NCBI GenBank assembly: GCA_005784505.1
Contig: VCAZ01000012.1
Coordinates: 1,694,903 to 1,758,902, forward strand
From: Bagarius yarrelli
Lineage: Eukaryota; Chordata; Actinopteri; Siluriformes; Sisoridae
Length of the DNA: 64,000 bases
Direction: 5' to 3'
Shown here: positions 46,745-59,287 of the stretch, in pieces
Layout: each line of letters begins with the position of its first letter
Numbering within the stretch: the stretch's first letter is position 1
Translations under genes and position numbers: made by a program
The notes under the pieces: generated by a model
What the model was told of the DNA's origin: nothing
The model's database searches: none
Seen by the model: only the letters and a program-made list of their open reading frames with translations

Positions 46745-48280
46745 TTTTTTATTAAGTCAGACCAGAACTAAATGCACTGGGCAGGTTGATAATTATTGAG
46801 CTACTTCTTGATACAACTGGCAGATGTTTTAGTTTAAACTACAAACATATGATTTTATTAATTAATCAAATTATTCAAAATTTACTGTAAACTTTTACTG
46901 TTGTTTTACAGAAAAATAAAAACATTTGAATATCCAGTACTGATGTTGGTTGTTATAGTTAGAGCAGAGCTGCTAAAACATCAGTTTCATCAGTGTATCT
47001 AAGATGTTCTATTCTCCTGTGTGCACAAACTGCTGATTATATAAAAATTATAGTATAAAAATATAAATTTCTTTAAATTGTTATCTGTGTAGGAATCGGC
47101 CATGAGAAGGACATAAATATCGGGTAATTATTTTCATATTGTACCTCCCTTAAAGACTGTCCTTTGTAGCTTTTCTTAAATGCAGTCTTTAGAATATAAC
47201 CTAATTGGCTGCCTAGGTCTTCTGTGTAAACTCACTTTTGTGATCTGGTCCTGAGGAGAAAAATGTTAAACACTGCAGTTGTGGAAGCCTTTCCAAGTCT
47301 TTGTTATTGTATTTTTTTTTTTTTAAGTAATGAAATTTCATCTTTCTGACTTGTTCAAGTTACATTTAAAACCTTTGTGGTGAGAGGACACGTTCCTCCT
47401 GCATGTCTGCCAGACGTCATCAGAGAAAAGGTCTGAGGTCGGTCATCCGCCACATCTGTTAATTTGCTTTTTCCTGCCAAAGTCAGAGTCTCTTACCCAC
47501 ATTTATTGATAAAACATACCAGCACATATCCCAGACTCTCTGGAGGACTGAAAAAAGGACTTTTAGGGGGGAACAGCATTCGAGTACATCATGAAGTATT
47601 AGACCATATTTGGTCATTTGGTCCAAGTGTTGAACCTTCACTGCTCACTACGTAGGAAGTGAACACATTCTCATCATTTGTGAGAACTTCTCACAAATCT
47701 GAGGCAGAGCTTACAGAGTGTGTACATTTATCAAAAGAGGGAGGGACTAAATAATCCAAAATTAGTATGTCCCCCTGGAGAAATGTTCTGAAACAGTCTG
47801 ATGAAACTGGTTGTGTGCCAAAATTGTTTTGCAACTCCAGCTAAGCCTTGGTGTAATTGACACCTCATTAATAACCTTTTGCTGTGGTGCAGCTAGCCAT
47901 CTATTTATGCTAATTGATGTAAAACAATCTTACCCTGGCCCCTTTGAATGGATAAGGCACACCCAAGTGGACATCTGACTGACATCAAAGGCAACCAATG
48001 ACGTTTAGTATTGTGCCACATGATGTTTAGCGTGTGGACATGTACATACAATAACAGACTGGCATGCAAAAGGTAAAACTTTTTAATTCGGTAAAACTTA
48101 TTGCTTATTGCCACTGAAATAACAAAACAGCTTACTTCTTTGATCAGCTGGGTTTGGGTTGTCTACCGAAAATCCTGCACATGTCAACCAATCGAAGGGC
48201 CAACCTCGAAACTCCTGAAATCCGGAGTACCGTATGCATCAGGTGTCCAGCCAGCGTTCTGTAGTCATGACGTCTGGAAG
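46745..48280. other. Gene-free stretch
   Basis: AT-rich. A less AT-rich block at 47370-47480 has no recognisable coding content. Confidence 0.4.
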
Positions 48281-48282
48281 TG

Positions 48283-48475
48283 GGAAGTGGTAGCGTAGTG
48301 GTTAAGATGTTGGACCGGTAATTTGACAATCTGAGTTCGATTCCCAGCACCACCAAGCTGCCACTGTTGGGCCCCTGAGCAAGGCCCTTAAGCCATAATT
48401 ACTTAGTTGTATATAAGAGATAAATGTAAGTCACTCTGGATAAGAGCGTCTGCCAAATTCTGTAAATGTTTGAAA
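48283..48475 (+). mobile_element. tRNA-derived SINE, best forward copy
   Basis: It is complete from GAAGTGGTAGCGTAGTGG through the B-box-like GAGTTCGATTCCCAGCACC and the GGGCCCCTGAGCAAGGCCC body to CTCTGGATAAGAGCGTCTGC and AAATTCTGTAAATG. It is a useful reference for the other copies here. Confidence 0.88.
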
Positions 48476-49057
48476 GTTAGACTACCTACAATTAGTTCTG
48501 TCATAGAGCCTAACATGTTGGACCACATGTACACCAGATGCTAAGATTTTTCCAACATGTCTTTTTCCAAAATGTCTTGGAAAATAGTAAAAAAAAGCCT
48601 GACCTGTTCTGGGTCACCACACAATGAGTCAATAAATAAGAATGAGTCATCTGATCTTCGTATTTAACTAAAATTTCCAGAAATGGTACAGTACTAACTA
48701 CCTTGAGGTTTTCAATAAACAGACCTGAGCTGATCCAGATCCAGACTGTGGTACCTAAAACGGCTGTCTGTGCTTAGATGACAGTGGAAAAGAGAGAAGA
48801 AATGGTAGGACTGTACTTAAATAGACTAGAGAGTTATAATAGGTGAGAAAGAAGATATTGGATAAGGAACAGGATGGCAATAAAAAGGCAAATACGGTGG
48901 ATAAACAGAATTTGTTAACAGGGACAGTGCAAATAAATAAATGAATATAATGTATAAAGTGTCCCTATAAAATGCAGATGTGCAATGTAAGAGTGCAGTG
49001 TTTCTGTGCCAGGAAACTCTGTATCCTGGTGGAATGGAATGGATTAACTAGAACTGA

Positions 49058-49245
49058 AGTTCAAGTTCAAGGAGCTTTATTGTCATTTCAGCCATATATA
49101 GCAGATGCAGTACACAGCGAAATGAAATAACGTTTCTCCAGGACCCCCTGGTGCTACACAAAACGCAGAATTTCACAAAACAACAAACAACAAAGAGCCA
49201 CTGAACAGAATGGACATAAAGTGCATGTGTGCAACCTGGTGCAGA
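49058..49245 (+). mobile_element. Dispersed repeat, second copy
   Basis: GTTCAAGTTCAAGGAGCTTT then ATTGTCATTTCAGCC, matching the element at 36695. The (GGAAT)n array starts right at its truncated 3' side. Confidence 0.6.
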
Positions 49246-49252
49246 CAGTGCA

Positions 49253-49760
49253 GAACGGAATGGAATGGAATGGAATGGAATGGAATAGAATGGAATGGAA
49301 TGGAATAGAATGGAATGGAATGGAATGGAATGGAATGGGATGGAATGGAATGGAATGGAATGGAATGGAATGGAATGGAATAGAATAGAATGGTATGGAA
49401 TGGAATGGGATGGAATGGGGTGGAATGGGATGGAATGGAATGGAATAGAATAGAATGGAATGGAATGGGGTGGAACGGGATGGAATGGAATGGAATGGAA
49501 TAGAATAGAATGGTATGGAATGGAATGGAATGGGATGGAATGGAATGGAATGGGGTGGAATGGGATGGAATGGAATGGAATAGAATGGTATGGAATGGAA
49601 TGGAATGGAATGGGGTGGAACGGGATGGAATGGAATGGAATGGAATAGAATAGAATGGTATGGAATGGAATGGAATGGAATGGAATGGAATGGAATGGGA
49701 TGGAATGGAATGGAATGGAACAGAATGGGATGAGATAGGATGGGATGGAATGGACTGGAA
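49253..49760 (+). repeat. (GGAAT)n satellite-type array
   Basis: About 500 bp of TGGAA pentamers with TAGAA, TGGGA and TGGGG variants arranged in a partial higher-order pattern of about 110 bp. The Ile-Pro-Phe-His-Ser ORFs on the minus strand are artefacts. Confidence 0.97.
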
Positions 49761-51290
49761 TAAATGCTTTTATTGTTATTGTACTGTTGTACAACAAAAT
49801 GCTTCAAAGGACACACAATCATACAAACAAATAGAGAACACAGATGATAAACACTTTAGCGGATTGGATGTACTTGTAAGTGCAGCAGTCGTCTCCGGTT
49901 TGCGCATTAGGGACAGACATACTGCATTACTGCATTCTGTGTAAAGCTGCTTCGAGACAATGTCCACTGTTTAAAGCGCTAAACAAAAAAAATAAAATAG
50001 AATTGAATAGAATTGAAAGTAGATGTAAACACGCACCCTAATGGAAGCAGATATAAATGTGCAATAGCAATATAACAGATAATACAATAAATATCAACAG
50101 ATTAGAGATTTTAGACACACACTCATGTCTCTAATCTGCACAACTGGTGCAAAGGGGGAGTGCAAATTAAGAAGTATGTACAATGAGTGCATATAGCACA
50201 ACCTGTGTGTGTGTGTGTAGTGGTACTGAATAGTAAGGAATGAGTATTGTCTGTAAATAGTAGGTGATGAAAGAAGGAGGAGTTTGCAGGTTTTCTTTGA
50301 CGACTTTAGGTCTTTTCTATTTTTTCTTTATTGATTGGAAAGGTCAGAGATAAAACGGGGGGGAAAGAGAGGGGGTGGTACCAGAAGGAACCCGAGTCAG
50401 AATTGAACCCGGGTCACCAGAGCGCAGGCCAACTTTACGTCTGTTTTGACGAAGGTCAAGAATTATTTTTTAGCATTTAAGGTGTTTACTGATTACTGAT
50501 ATGAAGGTCATGACTTTTAATCCCAGGATCACAAAGAGGCTTAAGCGAGGTCCTTCATCCTTACCTCTTCAGTTGGATATTATGGGATGTATGTGTTAGT
50601 TGTTCTGGATGAGGGATGTTGAGATTCGCTGTTGAGAAGCTAATCTCTGATGTATGATTTATGTAAATTGATCACACTGCTGTTCTTTTTGCTACAGTTA
50701 CACACTGGTTTCTGTCTCCGTACCTCTGGAGAAATGTGCTGTGTGATGTGAGACATGGACGTGTTATTGAGACAGACAGTGAGTGAGCTGTGCCGAGTGA
50801 AGCTCACCTCTGCGTCAATGATCTTAAAACAAACTCGTTTACTGTCAGATGATTTTTTTTTCTAGTTTCCATGCAATTAAAGTGCCGTGTGACCCAAACC
50901 CAAAGGGGTCTGTGTGACCGCTAGCAGCTCTGTTCATCGAGAATAACTACACAAATATTGCTGCATGTCGCACACTCGCAGCCCTGCCACAAACACACAC
51001 ATACACACACACACACACACACAAAGTAAAAAAAAGGATTTGTTTTATGTAATTTTTTTAAATGAATAGGTAAAAGTCTATTTTGTAAAAATGTAAATCA
51101 TGTCATAATAAATGTAAATTATTGTAAATTAAACATTTAATAAATTTGATCTGATTATGCATAATTAATTCTAATTCTAATCAGTCTTTAGGATTTATTT
51201 TATGTGCAGATTCTTTTATTAGATGCTTTTATTTTAAACTTGCAAATTTCATGTCAGTTTTATAAATCTGGTATAATGTCAGTGTTCTAC
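49760..51290. other. Gene-free stretch with small repeats
   Basis: 50300-50470 contains a SINE-like block (GAATTGAACCCGGGTCACC). (CA)n is at 50994-51022. 50640-50960 is unique-looking. No exon was identified. Confidence 0.4.
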
Positions 51291-51291
<1 letters not shown>

Positions 51292-51346
<55 letters not shown>

Positions 51347-51462
51347 TTTTCATGTATGTGTGTATACTAACAATATTGCAGCAACTGAGAGATGTGAAGA
51401 ATTTAAATCTAAATGTAAAGTAAATAAATGACGTGTGTTTTTGAGAGAGAGAGTGAGGGGGG

Positions 51463-51509
<47 letters not shown>

Positions 51510-51572
51510 GGTCAGCCAACAATAGCAGTTGGACTATTAGCTAATGAGCAAGCAGAAGGTCTTCTTCACTGA

Positions 51573-51609
<37 letters not shown>

Positions 51610-51610
51610 T
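51292..51610 (+). repeat. (GT)n, (GA)n and (CA)n microsatellite cluster
   Basis: GT at 51292-51342, GA at 51443-51505 and CA at 51577-51609 lie within 320 bp. Confidence 0.93.
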
Positions 51611-51649
51611 TATTGTGGCTGAAAGCAGTGACCAGTTAAAATTTTTACC

Positions 51650-52250
51650 CCTTTTATGCAGAAAGGAAGTGTGGCTTTTGTGTATATTTTATTAGATCAA
51701 GAAAAGGGGGCGTGGCTTTTGTGTAGATTTCATTATATAAAAAGGGAGGTGTGTTTTTTGTGTACATTTTTGTTATATAAAGAAAAGAAGGTGTGTCTTA
51801 TGTAGATTGTATTATATAAAGAAAAGAAGGTGTGTTTTGTATAGATGTTATTATATAAAGAAAAGAAGGTGTGTTTTTTGTATGGATTTTTGTTATATAA
51901 AGAAAAGGTGTGTTTTTTGTGTAGATGTTATTATATAAAGAAAAAGTGTGTGGCTTTTGTATAGATTTTATTATTTAAAGAAAAGGAGGTGTGGCATTCG
52001 CGTAGATATTGTTATATGAAAAAAAGGAGTGTGTCTTTTGTGTAGATTTTGTTATATAAAGAAAAGTAGGTGTGTTTTCTTAGTATAGATTTTATTATAT
52101 AAAGAAAATGAGGTATGTCTTTTGTATAGATTGTATTATATAAAAAAAATGAGGTGTGTTTTTTGTGTAGATTTTATAGTTTAAAGCAAAGGAGGTGTGT
52201 CTTTTGTTTAGATTATATTATTAAGAAGAGAGTTGTGTCTTATGTATACA
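51650..52250 (+). repeat. Minisatellite with about 40-44 bp unit
   Basis: About 14 units resembling TATATAAAGAAAAGAAGGTG then TGTTTTTTGTGTAGATTTTAT. Units differ in length by a few bases and by substitution. Confidence 0.92.
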
Positions 52251-52835
52251 CTTGGTTTAAGAGTTGGAGGCACGACATTGTCATTTTTATTTAGAATATT
52301 TATATTTTATTATTTTATTAATTATATTAAAGATAGTTTTTATTTATATTAAAGATAGATCTTATTTATATTATAGTTATACAGTCAGTTTAGGATGAGG
52401 TGCTGTGGCGTCTATGCTGCTTTACATTGTTCCAAATATTAAATAAAGAAAATCAGTAGTGGCTTAAGTTGTTATGGCTTTGGCAGAGCTGATAGTATGG
52501 GCCCCTGAGCAAGGCCCCTTTGGCTGACCCTGTTCTCTGACCCCAACATCCAAAGCTGGAATATGAAAAGAAAAGAATTCCCTGTGAAATAATTACTCAA
52601 TCTTCTAACATGTAATCTAAAAAATACATACATTTTCTGCACATTAAACACACACACACACACACTGTCAGTAATTTGTTGATCATTAAATCCCCCTGAT
52701 TCCATTACAGACTAAGAAGTTAACATTTTGTCTTATGAGATTTACTGCTTCAGTGAACACACATACACACACCGTGCAGAGTAAAATATCACCATCTTTC
52801 ACTCACTCACTCACTCCCCCCCCCCTTCCCCACAG

Positions 52836-52892
52836 AGGTGTTGATGTGTGCTGGACGCTGTCCACTGGAATGTCCATGCTGATGCTCGGCTG
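52836..52892 (+). other. Candidate small non-coding exon (sema5b 5' UTR?)
   Basis: It is a 57-base segment between a good acceptor (pyrimidine tract, TTCCCCACAG) and a good donor (GGCTG|GTGAGT). Its composition is unlike the flanking repeats. The ATG frames inside stop soon, so it could only be untranslated. The link to sema5b is by position and strand only. Confidence 0.3.
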
Positions 52893-53029
52893 GTGAGTCC
52901 ACTCTTTTGTTTTTTGTCACTCGTCTGTTCAGTTTTTTCCCCCTCCTTTTCTTTTCTCTGTCTGTTTCTCCTGCTTTCAGTTTCTCTTCTGCTTTTTTAA
53001 CCTCTCCGTATCTCTCAGAAGCTTCTTTT

Positions 53030-53260
53030 GACGCCTTGCTTTCTTTCTTTCCTTCTTTTCTTTCTTTTCTTTCCATACGCCTGTCTGTCTGCCTCTCGCT
53101 CCTCTCGCATTCACTCACTCGCTTTCCTTGCATTCTTTCTCTTCTTTTTTTCTCTGTATGTATGTAGATTTATCTCTGACTGTTCCCTATTGTGTCTGGT
53201 CCTCTTTGTTCTCTTCTGTGTGTGTGTGTTTGTGTGGTGTGAGTGAGTGTATTTGAATAG
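53030..53260 (+). repeat. TTCTTT/CT-rich tract and GT run
   Basis: Low-complexity pyrimidines, then GTGTGTG at 53218-53235. The ORFs are artefacts. Confidence 0.8.
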
Positions 53261-53819
53261 ACATAAATCAGAATCAGTGTTGTCCATGTGGTCACACAGA
53301 ATTTTCTTTTTTCTTTGTCTATGAAATATAAAATCAGATTATTTATAAATGATGTCATTTCTAAGGTAATAATGATCCTACAGGATATTCTGTTACTTTA
53401 ACCGGTCCAAACTTTAACCTGACACCTGAGTCAAATATCAAACATCTACCTCTGCATGTGACCATAGGAAAAAAGAAATACATAAAATAGCTTTTTTTCT
53501 GTCCTGGGAACAGCATGCAATCATAAAACCATAGATTTAATCATTTCTGGTAAAGTGATGCGTCGCCGACTCGGATTACGTCACTTTCAATCGCTCCGTC
53601 TGTCAAGCAGGACGAAATATATAACGTAATAAGGGATAATAAAAAAATTACATTTACCAGCACTGCTGGTTAAAAAAACAAGTAAAATAATAATATAAAT
53701 CTATGCCTGACTCCTATAAAATCCCATGTTGATTCAGATTAGAGAGAACATTTTTGAATCAGTAACATGAGTCATTTGAGTCTGTTTGGTTAAATGATTC
53801 AGATTTGGTTCGAGTTGTG

Positions 53820-54230
53820 CATGACTAAAAGTTTCACTGACTCTGCTGATTTAATAAGTGAGAAAGGAGCGAATCTCAGTTATGAATGATTCGTTGAATA
53901 AGAAAGGATTAAATATGAATGAAAGATTCATTGACAATTGATTCGGTGTGTCTTATGAAGGTGATTTATAATTGAAAGATTCACTAACTCTGCTGATTTA
54001 ATAAGTGAGAATGAAGCAAATCCCAGTTACGAACGATTTGTATAACATGAAAGGATTGCATATGAATGAAAGATTCATTGACAATTGATTCAGTGTCTTA
54101 TGAAGGTGATTTATAATTGAAAGATTCACTGACTCGCTGATGTAAAGTAAAAGTGTGTGAAATTGTCTGTGACTGTGTGAAGAATTTTATCTGACAGAAG
54201 TTGTGCTTGGTTCTAAATAAAAGATCCACT
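53820..54230 (+). repeat. Tandem repeat with about 145-bp unit
   Basis: Units contain TTCACTGACTCTGCTGATTT, GATTCATTGACAATTGATTC and TCTTATGAAGGTGATTTATA, repeating at about 53835, 53982 and 54126. Confidence 0.85.
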
Positions 54231-54235
54231 GAAGG

Positions 54236-54412
54236 ACGGAATAAGGGAAAGAAGAAAGGAAGGAAGGAAGAAAGGAAAGAAGGGAGAGAGGAAGGAAGAA
54301 AGGAAGGAAGCAAGTGAGAAAGGAAGGAAGAGAGGAAAGAAGTAAGGAAGGGCAAAGGGAAAAAAGAGGAAGGAATGAAGAAAGAACAGATGGATGGAAA
54401 GAAGGAGAGGCT

Positions 54413-54455
<43 letters not shown>

Positions 54456-54460
54456 TTCAG
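54236..54460 (+). repeat. (GGAA)n/(GA)n purine tract
   Basis: About 220 bp of AAGGAAGG-type repeat, preceded by CTAAATAAAAGATCCACTGA. It is the purine part of a compound unit seen again at 54980. Confidence 0.9.
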
Positions 54461-54719
54461 ATTTGGTTCAGATTTGTTCACTGATTCGTAGGAATTGTAT
54501 GATTTGAAAACTGATCTTAATAATTTTATTTTTATGCAGTAAATTAATTACACTTACTGTCAGAACCGAAATGTTGAGGAAAATTCTGCTAGGGACGAAT
54601 GATTCATTGACTCATCTGATTTGATTAATTAAAAATGTTTATCTTGCTTATGAATGTAGAATTACTGAGTCATCTAATTTATTGAATGTGATTAAATCGA
54701 CTCTCATTTATTCAGTTGA

Positions 54720-55215
54720 TTCATTAAATATCATTGAACTGATTCAATAAGTGAGAAAGGAGTGAATCTCAGTTACAAACGAATCACTGACTAAAATCAA
54801 GGATTGAATATGAATGAAAGATTCATTTAGGTAATTGATTCGCTGTGTCTTTTAGAGGTGATTTATGATTGAAGGATTCAGTGGCTCAGCTGATTTGAAT
54901 TGAAAGTGTGTGAAATTGTCTTTATGTCTTTGTCTTTATAATGAATAATGTATTTGAGTCATTAAATGTGGCTTTAAATAAAAGATTTACTAAAGAAAGG
55001 AAAAAAGGGAGGGAGTGAAGGAAGGAAAGAATAAATAGAGAAAGTGAGAATGAAAGAAAGTAAGAAAGAAAGAAAGAAAGAAACAACGAAGGGGAAAAAG
55101 AAGGGAAAAAGTAGAAAAAAGATAAGGAAATAGGTGGGGGAAAGAAAAAAAAACAAGAGAAAGGAAAAGAAAAGGGGAAAGAAGATAAAGAAAAAGTAAC
55201 GAAGGATAGAAAGGA
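54720..55215 (+). repeat. Second copy of the 145-bp-type unit plus purine tract
   Basis: 54735-54940 repeats the text of 53840-54170, and 54968-55210 repeats the TAAATAAAAGATTTACTAAA plus (GAAA)n part. The whole compound block is duplicated. Confidence 0.8.
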
Positions 55216-55692
55216 ACATTATAATCTTTGGAGTCTTTATTTAAGTATTATTTTTGTAAGAAATCTTCTACAGTTTTACTGAAAAACTTTAAATCGAGGA
55301 GGAGGAGGAGGAGGATGAAGAGTAGGGACAGAAGGAAGGACAGCAGTGAGAAATGAAGCGCTGCTCAGCGCCGCTGTTTAACATTCTGACTCCAGTCACG
55401 GCGTTTAACTTTGGCAGACAATCACGCGGTCAAATCAACAGCTTCATTCACACGCTAACGAGATCAGGACAGCTAACATAGTACAGGCATTCACACACAC
55501 ACACACACACAGACACACACATTGCCTTTTTCACCCTTTACAAGTTTACAAATAAAACAATGCTCATTTTTTCTTCTTTATATTAGATTTTGTCCATTTA
55601 TTCTTTTCTTTTCTTCTTTTTTTTCTTCTTTTATTCTATAATCACAGCTTCACCCATACGAACGTATTCCGGGTTGCTGTAACATCGAGGCA

Positions 55693-55752
55693 GACTTCAG
55701 TAAATTAAAAGAAAGATGCAACAGACCAAAAAGTATTTTCCCACGAAGAGAT
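55693..55752 (-). repeat. 60-bp segment copied in reverse at 58099
   Basis: It matches 58099-58158 on the opposite strand at 59 of 60 positions. Confidence 0.95.
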
Positions 55753-55889
55753 AATAAAAAGAAGAGCGCAGATAAAACACAGACTGAGAGAACGAGTGGA
55801 GGAAAAAACTGAACAGAAAAAAGAGAAGAGAGTTCTGAATGAGAAGAAAACACAGTGACAGAAGATAAATAAAACACATTCCGTTAAAA

Positions 55890-56297
55890 ATCTGTCTCTC
55901 TCTCTCTCTGTCTGTCTGTCTGCCTGTACTGTACTGTAGTATCTATCTGTCTCTTTCTCTCTCTCTGTCTTTCTGTCTGTCTGTCTATCTGTCTGCCTGT
56001 CTGTGTGTACTGCAGTATTTATCCGTCTGTCTGTCTGTACTGTAATATTTATATGTCTGTCTGTCTGTACTGTACTGTAGTCCATCTGTCAGTCTGTGTC
56101 TGTCTGTCTGTACTGTAGTATCTATTTGTTTCTCTGTCTCTCTGTCTATCCGTCTGTCTGTACTGTAGTACCTATTTGTCTGTACTGTAGAATCTGTCTG
56201 TCTACCTGTCTCTCTGTCTGTTTGTTGTCCGTCTGTGCCTATCTATTTGTCTGTCTGTCTATCGTTCTGTTTGGCACTGTTTCTATCTATCTATCTA

Positions 56298-56329
<32 letters not shown>

Positions 56330-56545
56330 AAAAATCAATTTTTCTGAATGTACTGTAGTAACTACCTTTCAATCTGTCTGTTCTGTAACATCTGTCTGTC
56401 TGGTCTAAAAATCCATCTATTTATTTGTCTAACTATCTGTCTGTCTGTCTGTCTGTCTGTCTTTCTGGACTGTAGTGTCTGTCTGTCTGTCTTTCTGGAC
56501 TGTAGTGTCTTTTTGTCTCTTTTTCTGTCTGTCTATTATTATGTT
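55890..56545 (+). repeat. (CTGT)n array with higher-order TACTGTAGTA units
   Basis: About 650 bp of CTGT/CTAT with the word CTGTACTGTAGTATCTAT recurring at uneven spacing. The Cys/Leu/Ser ORFs are artefacts. Confidence 0.95.
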
Positions 56546-56599
56546 TGTCTCCGCCCATCTATAGCTATATATTCTATCTGTGTAAAGCGTGTACTGTGT

Positions 56600-57260
56600 G
56601 TTCCAGTGTGTTTAGTGTGCGTACAGTGAAAAAGGTGTTTATCGAGTGTGTACAGTTTGTGTGTGTGTGTGTGTGTGTGTAAAGTTCACTCAGTGTATAC
56701 GAATACAATGTGTTTAATGTGTGTACAGCGTATGAGCTGTGTGTACAGTGTGTGTAGTGTGTGTACGGTGTATGAGGTCTGTGTGCACTGTGTTTTTCGG
56801 CACAGTGTGTGCTATTGAGTACAGTGTAGTATAGTGTGTGTGTGTGTGTGTATGTAGTAAAAATAGTTTTAAAGCTGAATAAAAAGCTTTTGAGAGTCTG
56901 ATGTCCCTGTATTAATGCAGAATAAAAGATTGGACTGGATTTTTAATGCATATTGCTAAACACAGTTTACTCTGGCATGTTGTTGGGAAAGATTACTTTT
57001 GTGCTGTGTGTGTGTATGTGTATGTGTGTGTGTGTGTGTGTGTGTTTGTGTTTTCAGTCAGCAAACACTTGCTTTTCTTTTTTTTTATTATTTCCTTCTG
57101 TCACAGTTGTAGCAGCTGTAACTCCTGTACACACACACTCTTTATCCAGACAGCGAGCGTGTCCATGTGTGTGTGTGCCGAGGACGAGAATAATAATAAG
57201 ACAAATAAAAGCAAATCTGTGTGTGCGCGTGTGTGTGTGTGTGTGTGTGATGAGACACCG
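56600..57260 (+). repeat. GT-rich low-complexity region
   Basis: Repeated GTGTGT and TGTACAGTGTGTG words at 56650-56860, 57005-57050 and 57160-57248. It separates the CTGT array from the CATCACATCC satellite. Confidence 0.8.
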
Positions 57261-57587
57261 GGTGGTGTTCTCTAAAGTGATTTCAGTCACTGCACCATAT
57301 GCATTTTAATTAAAGTCACCAGTAAAACCCTGAGGCGGAGAACCAGCGAGAAATAAATGCTTTATAAAGCTTTAAATAGTTACAGTGTCGGAATAAAGGT
57401 GCACTTTATATTCACTTTTTACCCCAGCGCTGTTACAGAATTCTCAAATCTGATTGGCTTTAATGGTCATTGTGTGTTCAGTGTGTGTGAAGTGTACTTG
57501 GTGTGTTCCAGTGTGTTTAGTGTGTGTTAAGGAGTGTACACGGCGTGTTGCAGGGTGTTTCAGTGAGTTTACTGTGTGTAGTTTGTG

Positions 57588-59075
57588 TGAGTCACATCAC
57601 ATTCAATCCATGTCATATCCAAACGCACATCACATTACATTCAACCCATGTCACAGTGAACATCACATCACTTCTGACCCACATTGCATCACATCCAACA
57701 AACACTTCGTCACAGCCGACCCGCATAACATAATATCCCATCACATACGACACACATCACATAATTTGTCTTACCTAACAGCACAGCTCATCTGAACCAC
57801 ATCACATTCAAAATACATTACATGACATCAAATCACGTCACATCTGACACAAATCACATCCAAGACACTTCACATAACATCAAATCACAACACATTACAT
57901 TACATTACATCCAACACACATCACATCCGACCCACATCACATCCAACACACATCACATAACATTAAATCACATCACATCCGACCCACATCACATTGCATC
58001 CGACTCAGATCACATTACATCACATACAAGACAAATCACAGCACATTACATTACCTCCAACATACATTACCTCCAACGTACATCAAATCCAACGTGAAAT
58101 CTCTTCGTGGAAAAATACTTTTTGGTCTGTTGCATCTTTCTTTTAATTTACTGAAGTCAAGACACATCCCACATAACATCAACATCACATCCAACACACA
58201 ACATTACATCAAATCACATCACAGCCGACCCACATTACATCGCATCCATCACACATCACATAACATCAAATCACATCACATCCAACACACATTACATCCA
58301 ACACAAATCATTACATCTGACTCAGATCACATTACATCAAGACACATCACAACACATTACATTACCTCAAACATACATTACCTCCAACATACATCAAATC
58401 CAACACACATCACATTTAATCCAGATCATATTACATCATATACAACACACATTACATCCCATTACAATGCGTTACATCTCATTCGACACGCATCACATCA
58501 CAAAATTTTATATACAACACATTACATCCCATCACATGCAGCAATCATCACATTACATCACATCCAGCAAACATCACATTACATCACATCACATTTAACC
58601 CAGATCACATTACATCATATACAACACACATTACATCATATTACAATGCATTACACCTCATTCAACACGCATCACATCACAAAATCCAACATAAAACACA
58701 TCATATCCAGCAAACATCACATCACATTACATCACATCCGACAAACATCACATCCAGCAAACATCACATTACATCGCATCGCTTACAACACACATCACAT
58801 TATGTTACTTCACATCTCATTCGACACACATTACATATAATTTGTCTCACTTTCAACATCACATTACATTCGAGAAACATCACATCACATCCAACACACA
58901 TTACATCACATCAAATCACATCACATCCAACACACATTACATCACATCAAATCACATCTCATTCGACACACATCACATATAATTTGTCTCACTTAACATC
59001 ACATTACATCCAACCCTCATCACATCCAATGCACATCACATTACATCCAACCCACATCACATTCCCTCCTCACAT
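57588..59075 (+). repeat. CATCACATCC-type satellite, about 1.5 kb
   Basis: Irregular tandem words CATCACATCCAACACA, ATTACATCA, ATCCGACCC and CATTACATCC. The His/Ile/Thr/Ser ORFs (for example 58094-58840) come from the repeat. The array is interrupted at 58099-58158 by the reverse copy of 55693-55752. Confidence 0.95.
58099..58158 (+). repeat. 60-bp inverted copy inserted in the satellite
   Basis: Non-satellite sequence within the array. It is the reverse complement of 55693-55752 with one mismatch. Confidence 0.95.
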
Positions 59076-59079
59076 CACT

Positions 59080-59247
59080 CCCTTTTTCTTTCTCTCGCTT
59101 GCTTGATGGATTAATTTTACAGTAATTGTTTAATTAGTAGAAATAGATTAATATATACAAATAAACAGATCTCAGTTTAGTGTCTGTAATCATATAAAAT
59201 ATATTAAAAAAGCATCATCGAGGTAGGACATGTTGGTTAGTGGACAC

Positions 59248-59287
<40 letters not shown>

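Noticed and set aside
48283..48360. tRNA gene-like A and B boxes at SINE heads
   Set aside because: The boxes belong to tRNA-derived SINEs, with no cloverleaf and with SINE bodies attached. The same holds for the other SINE copies.
49048..49822. Long ORFs (249 and 222 aa) of repeated Ser-Ile-Pro-Phe-His
   Set aside because: They are the translation of (GGAAT)n on the minus strand. Two frames are open at once, as expected for a pentamer repeat.
52807..53133. Lys/Glu-rich 108-aa minus-strand ORF
   Set aside because: It comes from the TTCTTT-rich low-complexity tract.
58094..58840. 248-aa His/Thr/Ile-rich ORF
   Set aside because: It is produced by the CATCACATCC satellite and includes the inverted 60-bp insert. 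There is no splice or start context.
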